Made by a program: the position numbers and the translations under genes. The notes beneath the pieces were generated by a model. That model did not search any database. It was not told where the DNA came from and worked only from the letters and a program-made list of their open reading frames with translations. Shown piece by piece: positions 1 through 8,200 of a stretch of 20,254 nucleotides of DNA. Source of the stretch: a virus; IMG/VR virus record IMGVR_UViG_3300048135_000226, positions 1-20,254 of that record; one strand, written 5' to 3'. The first letter of the stretch is position 1, and every line of letters begins with the position of its first letter.

Positions 1-1681
1 GTGTTATACTCCATGTGCCTCTTGGATAATATCCGTCTATTGCAGTTTGCCAATAATAATTATTCCAGTAGTATTGTTGTCCAGTTGTTATATTTGTGAC
101 ATATGTAGTTTCGTTATTGGTACTACCATCCCAAATAATATCCCATTTAGATCCGTCCCACTCAACTATATCATTTGCATCTGCAACAAAATCGCTATTA
201 TCTGCATTCTTCCATGCTGCTGCACCGTCTTCATTTAAATTTAAAATATACTTGACTTCGTCGCCTGCATTGTAAGGAACATCTAATGTAATTAAGAATT
301 TATCACCTGCATTAGAACCTGTTGCTTCTACAGCTAATCCGTTTACATAAACATTAAAACTTGTGACTGTTTCGTCACCAATACGATCTCCAAGAGAACT
401 TGATAAAATATTAAAGTCTAAATCGGTATGGATTTTGTTATCACTGTATGTTGCTTCAAAAGTTCTATCAACTTTAAATCCTAATGGCCCTAATAATATT
501 ATACGTGTACCAACTGTCTTTACACTACTAGGATTAAAATCAATCGGATTAACAATATAATCTATTGTTCCGTCAGTTTTAGTTGGTCCTTCTATTAGAG
601 TATTGCTAGGTAAAGTATCTGTATCCCAAACTATTTCTATAGTAAAATCATCGCCTGATTTAAGTGCAAACGTTCCTACAACTTCGGTATTTAATTCTGC
701 TCTACGAATTCTAATTTGACTTATTCCTGGTTGAAATCTTGCAGGTAGTTCAGCTTCTAATATATTCAGCCAATTTACTTCGCCTACACGCAATTTTCGA
801 TTCAATGCAAGCTGTGCAGTTTCTTCTTGTACAATAATATCAAAGTTTCTATAACTTGTCACAAGAGGGTTGTTAAGATCCAGTCGTCCGTTTCCAACAC
901 TTGCACTACCGTTGGTCACAATTGACCCGTCTGGTAGTACAGTTGTACCACTTACTGCGCCTTGATCTGAATCTGTAGGAGGATTAAATCCTTCTAAACT
1001 AACTGTGCCTTGTTCTGTGTTGAATACACTTGTTATAATATCTGTAATAATTCCTAGTTTTTTAACTTTAGTCGGTGGCGAAATGTATATAGGTGCAGTA
1101 AAGCCAATTGTAGCAACATCAATATCATCTTGTGTTCCTACCGGTATACTTCTACTACTAAAATTTATATCTTCTAAATACAGCGTTGTTAAACTTGTCC
1201 AATCAACATAGTTGTCTGTTGTTTGAAATTCCAAGTCTGGGTTGAACAGCATAAAGATTTGTTCTAGTATTTGTAGCTTTTGCTCAGTGCTGGTGCTCCA
1301 AACATCTATGTTTATTGCCAGAGTATAAGGAGTAGGATGCAATCTTTCAACAGTATAACCCTTAGCTTGTTGAGATATATAGCTGTTAGTATCGCTGTCA
1401 AATTCTTTTTCACGTAAGTTTATTTTACTAACAAAACTACTATCACTAAGTCTTGCTCTGTCCATTTGTAAACTAGTAATATAAACACCAATACGTGGAG
1501 CACTTGGCAGCTTGTTTTCTGAATTTTCTCTTATAATACTACCGACTTGTCTTGTAATATCTCCATACATGCACGGAACTCTTGTTAAATCGCCATCGCC
1601 GTCTTGATAACTAAAGTTGCTAAACACTCTAATTATTTGCGTAAGGTATCTACGTATTTGTCCATCATAAAAAAACTGCAT
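1..1681 (-). CDS. gp15: gp15-like tail sheath stabilizer / tail completion protein, partial
   Basis: This reading frame is open from an ATG at 1681 down to the left edge, about 560 codons, with its 3' end outside the window. The N-terminus begins MQFFYDGQIRRYLTQIIRVF and soon has an RVPCMYGDITRQ segment. That resembles the start of T4 gp15 (a YFYNSSFRRY-type opening, then RVPI-type), the protein that caps the tail tube and sheath and joins the tail to the neck. The first 210 residues or so look like the conserved core. The rest is an extension absent from the much shorter T4 protein, with beta-rich modules: a VNG...NAGDEV stretch around residues 439-480 and a WDGSKWD stretch around 505-515. 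The start overlaps the gp14 stop by one base (TAATG), so translation is probably coupled to gp14. The family call rests on remembered similarity and gene context; the function of the extension is unknown. Confidence 0.66.
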   Translation of the reverse strand, partial: MQFFYDGQIRRYLTQIIRVFSNFSYQDGDGDLTRVPCMYGDITRQVGSIIRENSENKLPSAPRIGVYITSLQMDRARLSDSSFVSKINLREKEFDSDTNSYISQQAKGYTVERLHPTPYTLAINIDVWSTSTEQKLQILEQIFMLFNPDLEFQTTDNYVDWTSLTTLYLEDINFSSRSIPVGTQDDIDVATIGFTAPIYISPPTKVKKLGIITDIITSVFNTEQGTVSLEGFNPPTDSDQGAVSGTTVLPDGSIVTNGSASVGNGRLDLNNPLVTSYRNFDIIVQEETAQLALNRKLRVGEVNWLNILEAELPARFQPGISQIRIRRAELNTEVVGTFALKSGDDFTIEIVWDTDTLPSNTLIEGPTKTDGTIDYIVNPIDFNPSSVKTVGTRIILLGPLGFKVDRTFEATYSDNKIHTDLDFNILSSSLGDRIGDETVTSFNVYVNGLAVEATGSNAGDKFLITLDVPYNAGDEVKYILNLNEDGAAAWKNADNSDFVADANDIVEWDGSKWDIIWDGSTNNETTYVTNITTGQQYYWNNYYWQTAIDGYYPRGTWSIT

Positions 1682-2835
1682 TAATTACTTGCCTTTGCTC
1701 TCAGTGCTTTACTTAAAGCCTGTCTTTCAATTACTTCTTCACCACCAATTGTACTTACAGTAGTATTGTTAATAAATGTGCCTTTTAGGGTATCTCTATT
1801 ATCGTCTGGTGTCATTGATGTTCTTACAGAGTCTTCTATTTTACTCCAGGTATTTCCATCGTATCTAAACAATCTATTTGGAAGTAAATCAACTCTTAAA
1901 AAATAATCACCTACGGCTGCACCTGCAGGAAATCCAGTGCCTTGGCTGTATGGAGCACCGTTAGGCGGTATACCATCACCAACTAAGTATCCCAGATACC
2001 CGTTGCCATCAGGTGTGACAAAAACTGTATCACTGGTTATAGTACCGTCAACTAGTAAGTCTTGGTAGTCTGCACTAACAATTGCAACTTCGCCTCTTTC
2101 ATTAACACTAAGTGTATAGAATTGTATAGTACTATAACCACTTTGATTTGCATAGCTTTCGGCTTGTGCAATTACTGCATCATTGATTTGCATTTCCTTT
2201 TCATATGTACTCAATACATCTCGAAGTGTATTTCCAGCTTCGTCGCCTGCATCTAAATCAAGTATATCTTTGTATTCTTGTGAATCCATTATTTGTTTTA
2301 CTCTAACTCTATATAAATGCGGATACCATGTTTGACTAAAGCCTTCTGCTGCTCTTGTCACTTCATCAACTACATAAAATCTTTTTAATGCTACACTATA
2401 ATCGTTTGCTGCATATTCGTCAATCAAATGAGGTAATTCAAATACATCACCTGGCATAATTTTTCTACCTAGTGTTTTGACACTAGAATTAATATGCATT
2501 GTCATAAACAATGTATCATTTTGTAAAAATAAACCAAACTGACTTAAATCAAAGTCTTGATCTTGTACATTATAGTGTGCTCTTACATTATAGATATCGG
2601 GATCGTATTTTCTATCTCGGTTTTCTAAAAACAATAAATCTTGTATATTAGTTTCTGCTACAGCATCATATGCTGGTTGTTCGGAAGTGGCCTCATCGGC
2701 ACTTACAGATTTGGGTCCTAAATACTTGTGTATTAGTAAATCTGTTCCTCCCACTGTGAATTGTTCGTAGATTATCTTATCTAAGAAAAAGTAATCGTTT
2801 GACCTCTCCGGCCTATATAGACTTAAACGTGGCAT
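1681..2835 (-). CDS. gp14: gp14-like neck protein
   Basis: The product is 384 residues and starts MPRLSLYRPERSNDY. T4 gp14 forms the head neck with gp13, to which the finished tail attaches. A segment around residues 110-145 (NDTLFMTMHINSS, then GRKIMPGDVFELPHLID) matches the T4 gp14 pattern of a beta strand followed by EGDLIYFP. Its place directly before gp15 and opposite gp13 fits. The ATG at 2835 is preferred over an upstream in-frame ATG at 2886, because the extra residues would be encoded through the promoter boxes and into gp13. Residues about 310-335 (GDYFLR, then LFRYDGNTWSKIED) form a small module that also occurs in the sheath. The protein is longer than T4 gp14 (about 256 residues) because of this C-terminal part. 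The only promoter candidate is the minus-strand late box ending 6 bases before ATG, which leaves no room for a ribosome-binding site. Confidence 0.7.
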   Translation of the reverse strand: MPRLSLYRPERSNDYFFLDKIIYEQFTVGGTDLLIHKYLGPKSVSADEATSEQPAYDAVAETNIQDLLFLENRDRKYDPDIYNVRAHYNVQDQDFDLSQFGLFLQNDTLFMTMHINSSVKTLGRKIMPGDVFELPHLIDEYAANDYSVALKRFYVVDEVTRAAEGFSQTWYPHLYRVRVKQIMDSQEYKDILDLDAGDEAGNTLRDVLSTYEKEMQINDAVIAQAESYANQSGYSTIQFYTLSVNERGEVAIVSADYQDLLVDGTITSDTVFVTPDGNGYLGYLVGDGIPPNGAPYSQGTGFPAGAAVGDYFLRVDLLPNRLFRYDGNTWSKIEDSVRTSMTPDDNRDTLKGTFINNTTVSTIGGEEVIERQALSKALRAKASN

Positions 2836-2840
2836 ACATA

Positions 2841-2847
2841 TATTTAT
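2841..2847 (-). promoter_or_regulatory. Late promoter box for gp14-gp15 (ATAAATA)
   Basis: Read on the minus strand this is CATAAATA, seven of eight matches to the T4 late consensus TATAAATA. It ends 6 bases before the gp14 ATG at 2835. With T4-like spacing, transcription would start at or within a base or two of the ATG. Confidence 0.6.
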
Positions 2848-2848
2848 G

Positions 2849-2855
2849 ATAAATA
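2849..2855 (+). promoter_or_regulatory. Late promoter box for gp13 (ATAAATA)
   Basis: GATAAATAC is a late-type box with a start expected near 2861, giving a leader of about 12 bases that holds a GGAGA ribosome-binding site before the gp13 ATG at 2873. The 16 bases GATAAATACTGTATGG recur exactly at 9338. The box is the mirror partner of the minus-strand box at 2841-2847. Confidence 0.65.
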
Positions 2856-2872
2856 CTGTATGGAGAACTTTG

Positions 2873-3871
2873 ATGGTAGACAGCAACTTAGCAACACAAA
2901 AACAACAGGTATTTGATTATGTAAACGCAATGTTAGGCGGAGGCATGGTTGATGTCGAGCTTGATCCAATTCATTATGAAACAGCGTTAACTAAATCATT
3001 AACCAAATATAGACAACGTAGTGAAAACAGTGTAGAAGAAAGTTATGTCACTATAAAACTAAACCAAGATCAGAATGTTTATACCTTGCCTCAAGAAATT
3101 ATTGAAGTAAGGAAAATTCATAGACGCAACGTTGGCAGTAGACTCGGCGGGCTCGGAGGCAGCGGAGGCGGTAATCCAATTTCTACACAGACTATTACTG
3201 CTACTGCTGGACAAACAGAATTAAATGTAAATTATAATTTATTATCAGTTGCTACAATCAGAGTTGAGATAAACGGAGTTGCTACTTCTGATTTCACTAC
3301 CGATAGTGGACAAAATAACATAACATTGATAAATCCGTTAAATGCTGGAGATGTTGTAGGAATAAAACTTTTTCCAGAAGGTGAAAATACTGGCGGCAGT
3401 TTGTTTGAGCCATTTAATCTAGCATACACAAACACTTATTTGTTAGCAGGTTCGGGCATAGGCGGATTAGCAACTTATGATTTCTTTGCACAACAACAAG
3501 AATTAGTAGGACGTATGTTTGGTAGTTTTATAGAGTTTACATGGAACCCTGCTACAAGTAAATTAACCATACTTCAACGCCCGCGATCAGAAGAAGAAGT
3601 TATGTTGTTTTGTTATAATTATCGTCCTGATGACCAATTATTAAAAGATTACAAGTCACAGCAGTGGATTAAAGATTATACACTTGCTAGTTGTAAATAC
3701 ATGCTAGGCGAAGCACGTAGTAAGTTTGCTACTATTGCTGGCCCAGGCGGTGGAACATCGTTAAACGGCGATACTCTAAAGAACGAAGCAATGCAAGAGA
3801 TGGAAAAGCTAGAAGCAGATTTATCTATGGCTGTAGCAGGCGGTACAGGGTATGGATTCTTAATTGGATAA
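2873..3871 (+). CDS. gp13: gp13-like neck protein
   Basis: The product is 332 residues. The N-terminus (FDYVNAMLGGGMVDVELDP, then YETALTKSLTKYRQRSEN) and the following YVTIKLNQDQNVYTLP match marine T4-like gp13, which joins gp14 to form the neck on the portal after packaging. Start: the frame is open from an ATG at 2846, but that codon lies inside the promoter palindrome. The ATG at 2873 has GGAGA seven bases upstream and is chosen. Residues about 89-102 are a glycine-rich linker (GLGGSGGG). They lead into an inserted beta module at roughly 103-172 with VEINGV, then NAGDVVGIKLF, similar to one in gp15. After it the conserved helical part resumes (YDFFAQQQELV, then FCYNYRPDDQLLKDY). The stop overlaps the next gene by 8 bases. 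Confidence 0.75.
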   Translation: MVDSNLATQKQQVFDYVNAMLGGGMVDVELDPIHYETALTKSLTKYRQRSENSVEESYVTIKLNQDQNVYTLPQEIIEVRKIHRRNVGSRLGGLGGSGGGNPISTQTITATAGQTELNVNYNLLSVATIRVEINGVATSDFTTDSGQNNITLINPLNAGDVVGIKLFPEGENTGGSLFEPFNLAYTNTYLLAGSGIGGLATYDFFAQQQELVGRMFGSFIEFTWNPATSKLTILQRPRSEEEVMLFCYNYRPDDQLLKDYKSQQWIKDYTLASCKYMLGEARSKFATIAGPGGGTSLNGDTLKNEAMQEMEKLEADLSMAVAGGTGYGFLIG

Positions 3872-4685
3872 AATAAAAAAAGTTATTGCTGGCGGTTGTA
3901 GCTTTACAGCAGGCTCAGAATTAAAAGATTGGGATGCACAACAGCCTAACATAGGAATTTTAAGACCTCGTAGTGATTTTACATGGGCTAATTGGCTACA
4001 GAAAAAAATATACAAAAACGCAACTGTAGACAACACAGCTATTCCTGGTAGCGACTACGGCGGATGTGTTAGGCGTGTAATTTTTCAAACTAACAAAATG
4101 TTAAAAATATATAAACCTGATGAAATAGTTGTTTGTATTATGTGGACAAGTATTTTACGTAGGGAATATCCAAGAGTATCTCCAATTGATACAGAAACAC
4201 TTAACGACGACGAAGATAGATTTTTTAGTTCGCTTCCTTCAGATGGAGACGGTTTAAAGAGTTATTGGTCAATTAGATCAGGAATAGAACGCAGACAATA
4301 TATTTCCGACGAGCATTTAGCTCGAACACTTATTGAGTTTTATACAAGACGTGCAACTGCGGATAATCATATATATTATCCTTTACAACAATTAGAATAT
4401 CTTACCAGTTGGTTAAAAATGCACAATGTTAAATTTTATTACACATGCGCTTTTAATGATTTATTAAGTCTTGAACATCATCAGCCTAATGTGTTTTATG
4501 AAGATATGAAACAAAGATTAGATTTAAAAAATATTGTGCATACAGAAGACAATCAAGGTTTCTATGACTGGGCCAAAAAACACAATTACAAATGTGGAGA
4601 AACAGACCATCCATTAGAAGCAGCACAAGAAAAATGGGCTGATTTATTTTCTAAATACATAGTTGACAAAAACAAAACTATATAG
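3864..4685 (+). CDS. SGNH/GDSL-hydrolase-like protein
   Basis: The product is 273 residues. Three elements suggest an SGNH-type esterase/lipase fold: GGCSFTAG at residues 10-17 with candidate nucleophile Ser13; NTAIPGSDYGG around 58-67, the position of the usual Gly/Asn block; and DHPLEAAQ with Asp248-His249 near the C-terminus, the position of the Asp-His block. Related proteins are scattered through marine phages and usually lack an assigned substrate; modifying a polysaccharide or acylated glycan would fit the fold but is a guess. No signal peptide or membrane segment is visible. The start appears to be TTG at 3864, overlapping the gp13 stop by 8 bases; no ATG precedes the first conserved block. 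It probably depends on gp13 translation and so would be made late. The fold call is fairly good; the activity is unproven. Confidence 0.6.
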   Translation: MDKIKKVIAGGCSFTAGSELKDWDAQQPNIGILRPRSDFTWANWLQKKIYKNATVDNTAIPGSDYGGCVRRVIFQTNKMLKIYKPDEIVVCIMWTSILRREYPRVSPIDTETLNDDEDRFFSSLPSDGDGLKSYWSIRSGIERRQYISDEHLARTLIEFYTRRATADNHIYYPLQQLEYLTSWLKMHNVKFYYTCAFNDLLSLEHHQPNVFYEDMKQRLDLKNIVHTEDNQGFYDWAKKHNYKCGETDHPLEAAQEKWADLFSKYIVDKNKTI

Positions 4686-4691
4686 TATAGT
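4663..4691 (+). promoter_or_regulatory. Sigma70-like promoter for the kinase gene
   Basis: TTGACA (4663-4668), a 17-base spacer and TATAGT (4686-4691). The -35 is a perfect consensus, the -10 differs at one base and the spacing is ideal. It overlaps the 3' end of the SGNH gene. The start would fall near 4697-4698, on the kinase ATG. A perfect 10-base palindrome ACTATATAGT (4677-4686) lies in the spacer and could be an operator. Confidence 0.6.
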
Positions 4692-4697
4692 TAGTGT

Positions 4698-5201
4698 ATG
4701 CGTAAGAAAAAGTTATTAGTAATAGGACACGGCCGCCACGGTAAAGATACTGTGTGCGAGATCCTACGAGACAAATACAACTATACATTTGAAAGCAGCA
4801 GCAAGTTTTGCTCAAAGTTGTTCATCTACAATGATCTAAAAGACAAGTATGGATACGCCGATGAAGATGAGTGTTATGCTGACAGACATAATCACAGAGC
4901 AGAATGGTATAATGCTATCTGCGATTATAATGTTCCTGATGCAGCGACTCTAGGTAGAGAAATGTTTGCTGCTTACGATATCTATTGTGGGCTACGCAAC
5001 AAGCGTGAATTCTTTGCAATGCAAAATACTGGAGTGTTTGATTATTGTATTTGGGTTGATAGATCAGATCACTTGCCTAGCGAGTCTAAAGACAGCATGA
5101 GCCTAGAACATTGGATGGCAGATTTTACAATTGATAACAATGGAACATTGGATGATCTTTGGTTTAATATTGAACAGCTAATAACACATTTGCATAGATA
5201 A
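4698..5201 (+). CDS. P-loop nucleotide kinase, probable deoxynucleoside monophosphate kinase
   Basis: The product is 167 residues. It opens MRKKKLLVIGHGRHGKDT: a beta strand followed by a P-loop (Gly10-Thr18, with Lys16 and Asp17), the GxGxxGKDT form seen in dNMP kinases related to T4 gp1. TLGREMFAAY around residues 94-104 is a plausible substrate-binding helix, and VFDYCIWVDRS around 112-123 resembles the strand before the lid region (xWVDR). Such enzymes phosphorylate dNMPs to dNDPs and supply phage DNA synthesis. It is shorter than T4 gp1 (241 residues), and the end (LDDLWFNIEQLI) fits the usual final helix. No ribosome-binding site is seen; a sigma70-like promoter ends 7 bases before the ATG. 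Early expression inside a late-gene region is therefore likely. Substrate range cannot be read from the sequence. Confidence 0.65.
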   Translation: MRKKKLLVIGHGRHGKDTVCEILRDKYNYTFESSSKFCSKLFIYNDLKDKYGYADEDECYADRHNHRAEWYNAICDYNVPDAATLGREMFAAYDIYCGLRNKREFFAMQNTGVFDYCIWVDRSDHLPSESKDSMSLEHWMADFTIDNNGTLDDLWFNIEQLITHLHR

Positions 5202-5245
5202 CTACGCACTTAACCCCTTAAAAAGCCCGTTTTCCACCAGATCTG

Positions 5246-5252
5246 CTAAATA
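5246..5252 (+). promoter_or_regulatory. Possible late promoter box for the tail sheath gene (CTAAATA)
   Basis: GCTAAATA matches six of eight bases of the T4 late consensus. It lies 33 bases before the sheath ATG, with an AGGAGA ribosome-binding site (5273-5278) in between. It is weaker than the other boxes. The 83-base gap 5202-5284 holds nothing else recognised. Confidence 0.42.
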
Positions 5253-5284
5253 ATACTATAATAGCAATGTTTAGGAGAACAACA

Positions 5285-8200
5285 ATGGCATTAACATCAC
5301 CAGGTGTAGAAGTCCAGGTTATTGACGAGAGTTTTTATACTCCAGCAGAACCGGGTACAGTACCTATTATATTTGTCGCTACAGGCGAGAATAAATTAAA
5401 TGGTGCCGGAACAGGAATTGCTCCTGGTACCACTAAAGCAAATGCTGGAAAACCTTACCTACTTACTTCACAGCGTGAACTTGTAGATACTTTTGGTGAT
5501 CCATCATTTTATGTTGATAATAACAACAACCCAATCCACGGCGGGGAACAAAACGAATATGGTCTTCAGGCAGCATATTCTTACTTAGGTGTAAGCAATA
5601 GAGCATACGTAGTACGTGCAGATGTCGATCTCAATGCAATCAATGCAAGTGCAACTGCAACTACTGCTAATCCAGCAGATGGAACATATTGGTTAGATAC
5701 TGCTAACAGCAGATACGGAATTTTTGAATGGAATGGCAGTGCTGTTTCAGTAAGCAACACTACAGGGCAAAGTTTTACAAACAAAACACCTGTCGTAATT
5801 ACAGACTCAACTAAAGTAGTTGGCAGTGGTGATTACACACCGAAATCAAGTGTTGGATCAATAGGAGATTATGCTCTTGTTGTTCTTACAACTGTTCCAA
5901 CATTATATTATAAAAACACATCAGGTAATTGGGTTGTAGTAGGAAGCGGAGATTGGAAAGCAAGCTGGCCTTCAATCACAGGAACAGAAAATGTATCTGG
6001 AGACGTATTTACAGCTAGTGATAACTTTACTGTTAATGATTCCGAAGGCGTACAAATCTTTACATTTGTATTAACTGGAGCTACTGCATCATCGTTTGTG
6101 ACTGATTTTACTACAGCCGCAGCAGGAACTGGTATATCAGCAGCCGTTGTAAACAACAGAATTGAAATTTACAATGACGGTTCTGTGCATGATGCATTTC
6201 AGCTAGGTGGCACAGGTACAGTATTAACTGATGCAGGTCTTGCAGGTGCAGTAAATTATGCTGCTCCTAAGTTGCAAGCAAGTGCGCATACTAGTGTTCC
6301 TCTTTATAAAACTGGTGACGAAGGAAGACCAACTGGTAGTATATGGGTTAAAACAACTACTCCAAATGCCGGTGCAAACTGGAGTGTAAAAGTATGGAAT
6401 GATGATACAGAGTTATGGGATACATCAAGTGCTCCAATTTATGGATCAAATCATGCAGCAATTTGGAGTATGGACTTGTCAGGTGCAGGTGCAAATCTTA
6501 CAACTGCAAATCTTTACATTCAAACCAATACAACTGAAGCAGCAACAAACTTGGCAGATTTTACAATCTTCAAGCGTAATGCATCAGGCGCAACAACAAT
6601 TACAAGTTCTGCTATTACAGCAACTACATTTATATCAGGAACAGGCAATTTTACAATCAGTGAAAGTGTAAAAGGCAGTGCAATGATGAGTACGCCGGTC
6701 ACGGTAGTATGGTCACCAGCTGGTGAGATTGCTGATGCTGATGCACTAGCAGGTGCAATTAATGCAGCAGGTTTAGCTAACGTAAGTGCAAGTATTGTGT
6801 CAGGTAATAAAGTTGTTATTGAACATGCAACAGGCGGCGAAATTAGAATTGTAGATACAAATACAAAACTTGTTTCAGCTTTCCCAGCATGGAATTATAC
6901 TAATTCTACAGGCACTGCAAACTTGTACGACGATCCAACTGGCGCTGCAAATAGTTATGTAGCAAGTCTTTGGAAAGAACTTACATATACAGCAAGCGAC
7001 GATGCGCCAACTGCACTAGCAGCAGATGGCTCACTATGGTACAGTAGCGTAATTGACGAAATTGATATTATGGTACACGATGGTACAAACTGGAAGGGTT
7101 ATGTAAATGAATATGCAGACTCAGATCCAGCAGGCCCTACTGTAAGTGCTACTGAACCAGAAGTACAATCAGATGGTAGTGCATTGGTCACTGGAGATAT
7201 TTGGGTAAGCACAGCTGACTTAGAAAACTTTCCAACAATTTACAAGTACAATGCTACATTAAGTAGTTGGGTAGAAATTGATAAAACTGATCAAACTACT
7301 GAAAATGGTGTAATATTTGCAGATGCACGTTATAACACAGCAGGCTCAAATAGTGGCTCAGCTGGCGATATTGCAGACTTACTAGCTAGTGATTACTTAG
7401 ACCCAGATGCACCAGATCCTGCACTATATCCAAAAGGTATGTTGCTTTGGAATCTACGTAGAAGTGGATTTAATGTAAAACGTTTTGAACGCAGCTATAT
7501 TGATGTAGCAGCTGAAAATACAAGAGCAGACGACGAATCAATGGCAGCGTACTATCCGCATCGTTGGGTGACTGAATCAGCTAATGAAGCAGACGGTTCG
7601 GGAAGTTTTGGACGTAAAGCACAGCGTAAAGTTGTAGTACAAAAACTACAAGCAATGCTAAACGAAAACCAAGATATTCGCGATGATGAATCACGTATCT
7701 TTAACTTGATTGCAACACCAGGTTATCCAGAACTAATTGGCGAAATGATCACACTAAACTATGACAGAGGCCTAACAGCATTTGTTATTGGTGACTCACC
7801 GATGCGTTTAACATCAGATGCAACTTCGCTTAACGAATGGGCAACCAACGTTAATACAGTTGTTGAAGATAACGATAACGGTCTTGTTAGTAGAGATGAA
7901 TACTTAGGTGTTTATTATCCAAGTGGCTTTACTAGTGACAACGCAGGCAACAACATTGTTGTTCCAAGTTCGCACATGGTACTACGCACATTTGCACTTA
8001 ACGACCAAGTTGCTTATCCATGGTTTGCACCAGCAGGTACAAGACGTGGCGGAGTTACAAACGCAAGTTCAACTGGTTATATCAACGGCGAAGGTGAATT
8101 TGTTGCAACAGCACTAAACGAAGGTGTAAGAGATACATTGTATGCAAACAATGTAAATCCAATTACATTCTTAACAGGTGCAGGACTTGTTGTATTTGGA

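Noticed and set aside
1372-1402. Minus-strand TTGACA followed 16 bases on by TATATC inside gp15
   Set aside because: Lies within a coding sequence with no gene start downstream; probably chance in AT-rich DNA.
2859-2915. Short ATG frame of 18 codons starting inside the gp13 promoter-leader (ATGGAG...)
   Set aside because: It overlaps gp13 in another frame, and its second codon is part of the gp13 ribosome-binding site. The same 16 bases at 9338 lead a real gene, so the ATG is probably a by-product of the conserved promoter sequence.
6399-6671. Alternative-frame open frame within the sheath gene, Gln/Leu-rich
   Set aside because: Composition reflects GCA/ACA-rich sheath codons read out of frame. 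It lies wholly inside a confident gene and has no start signal.
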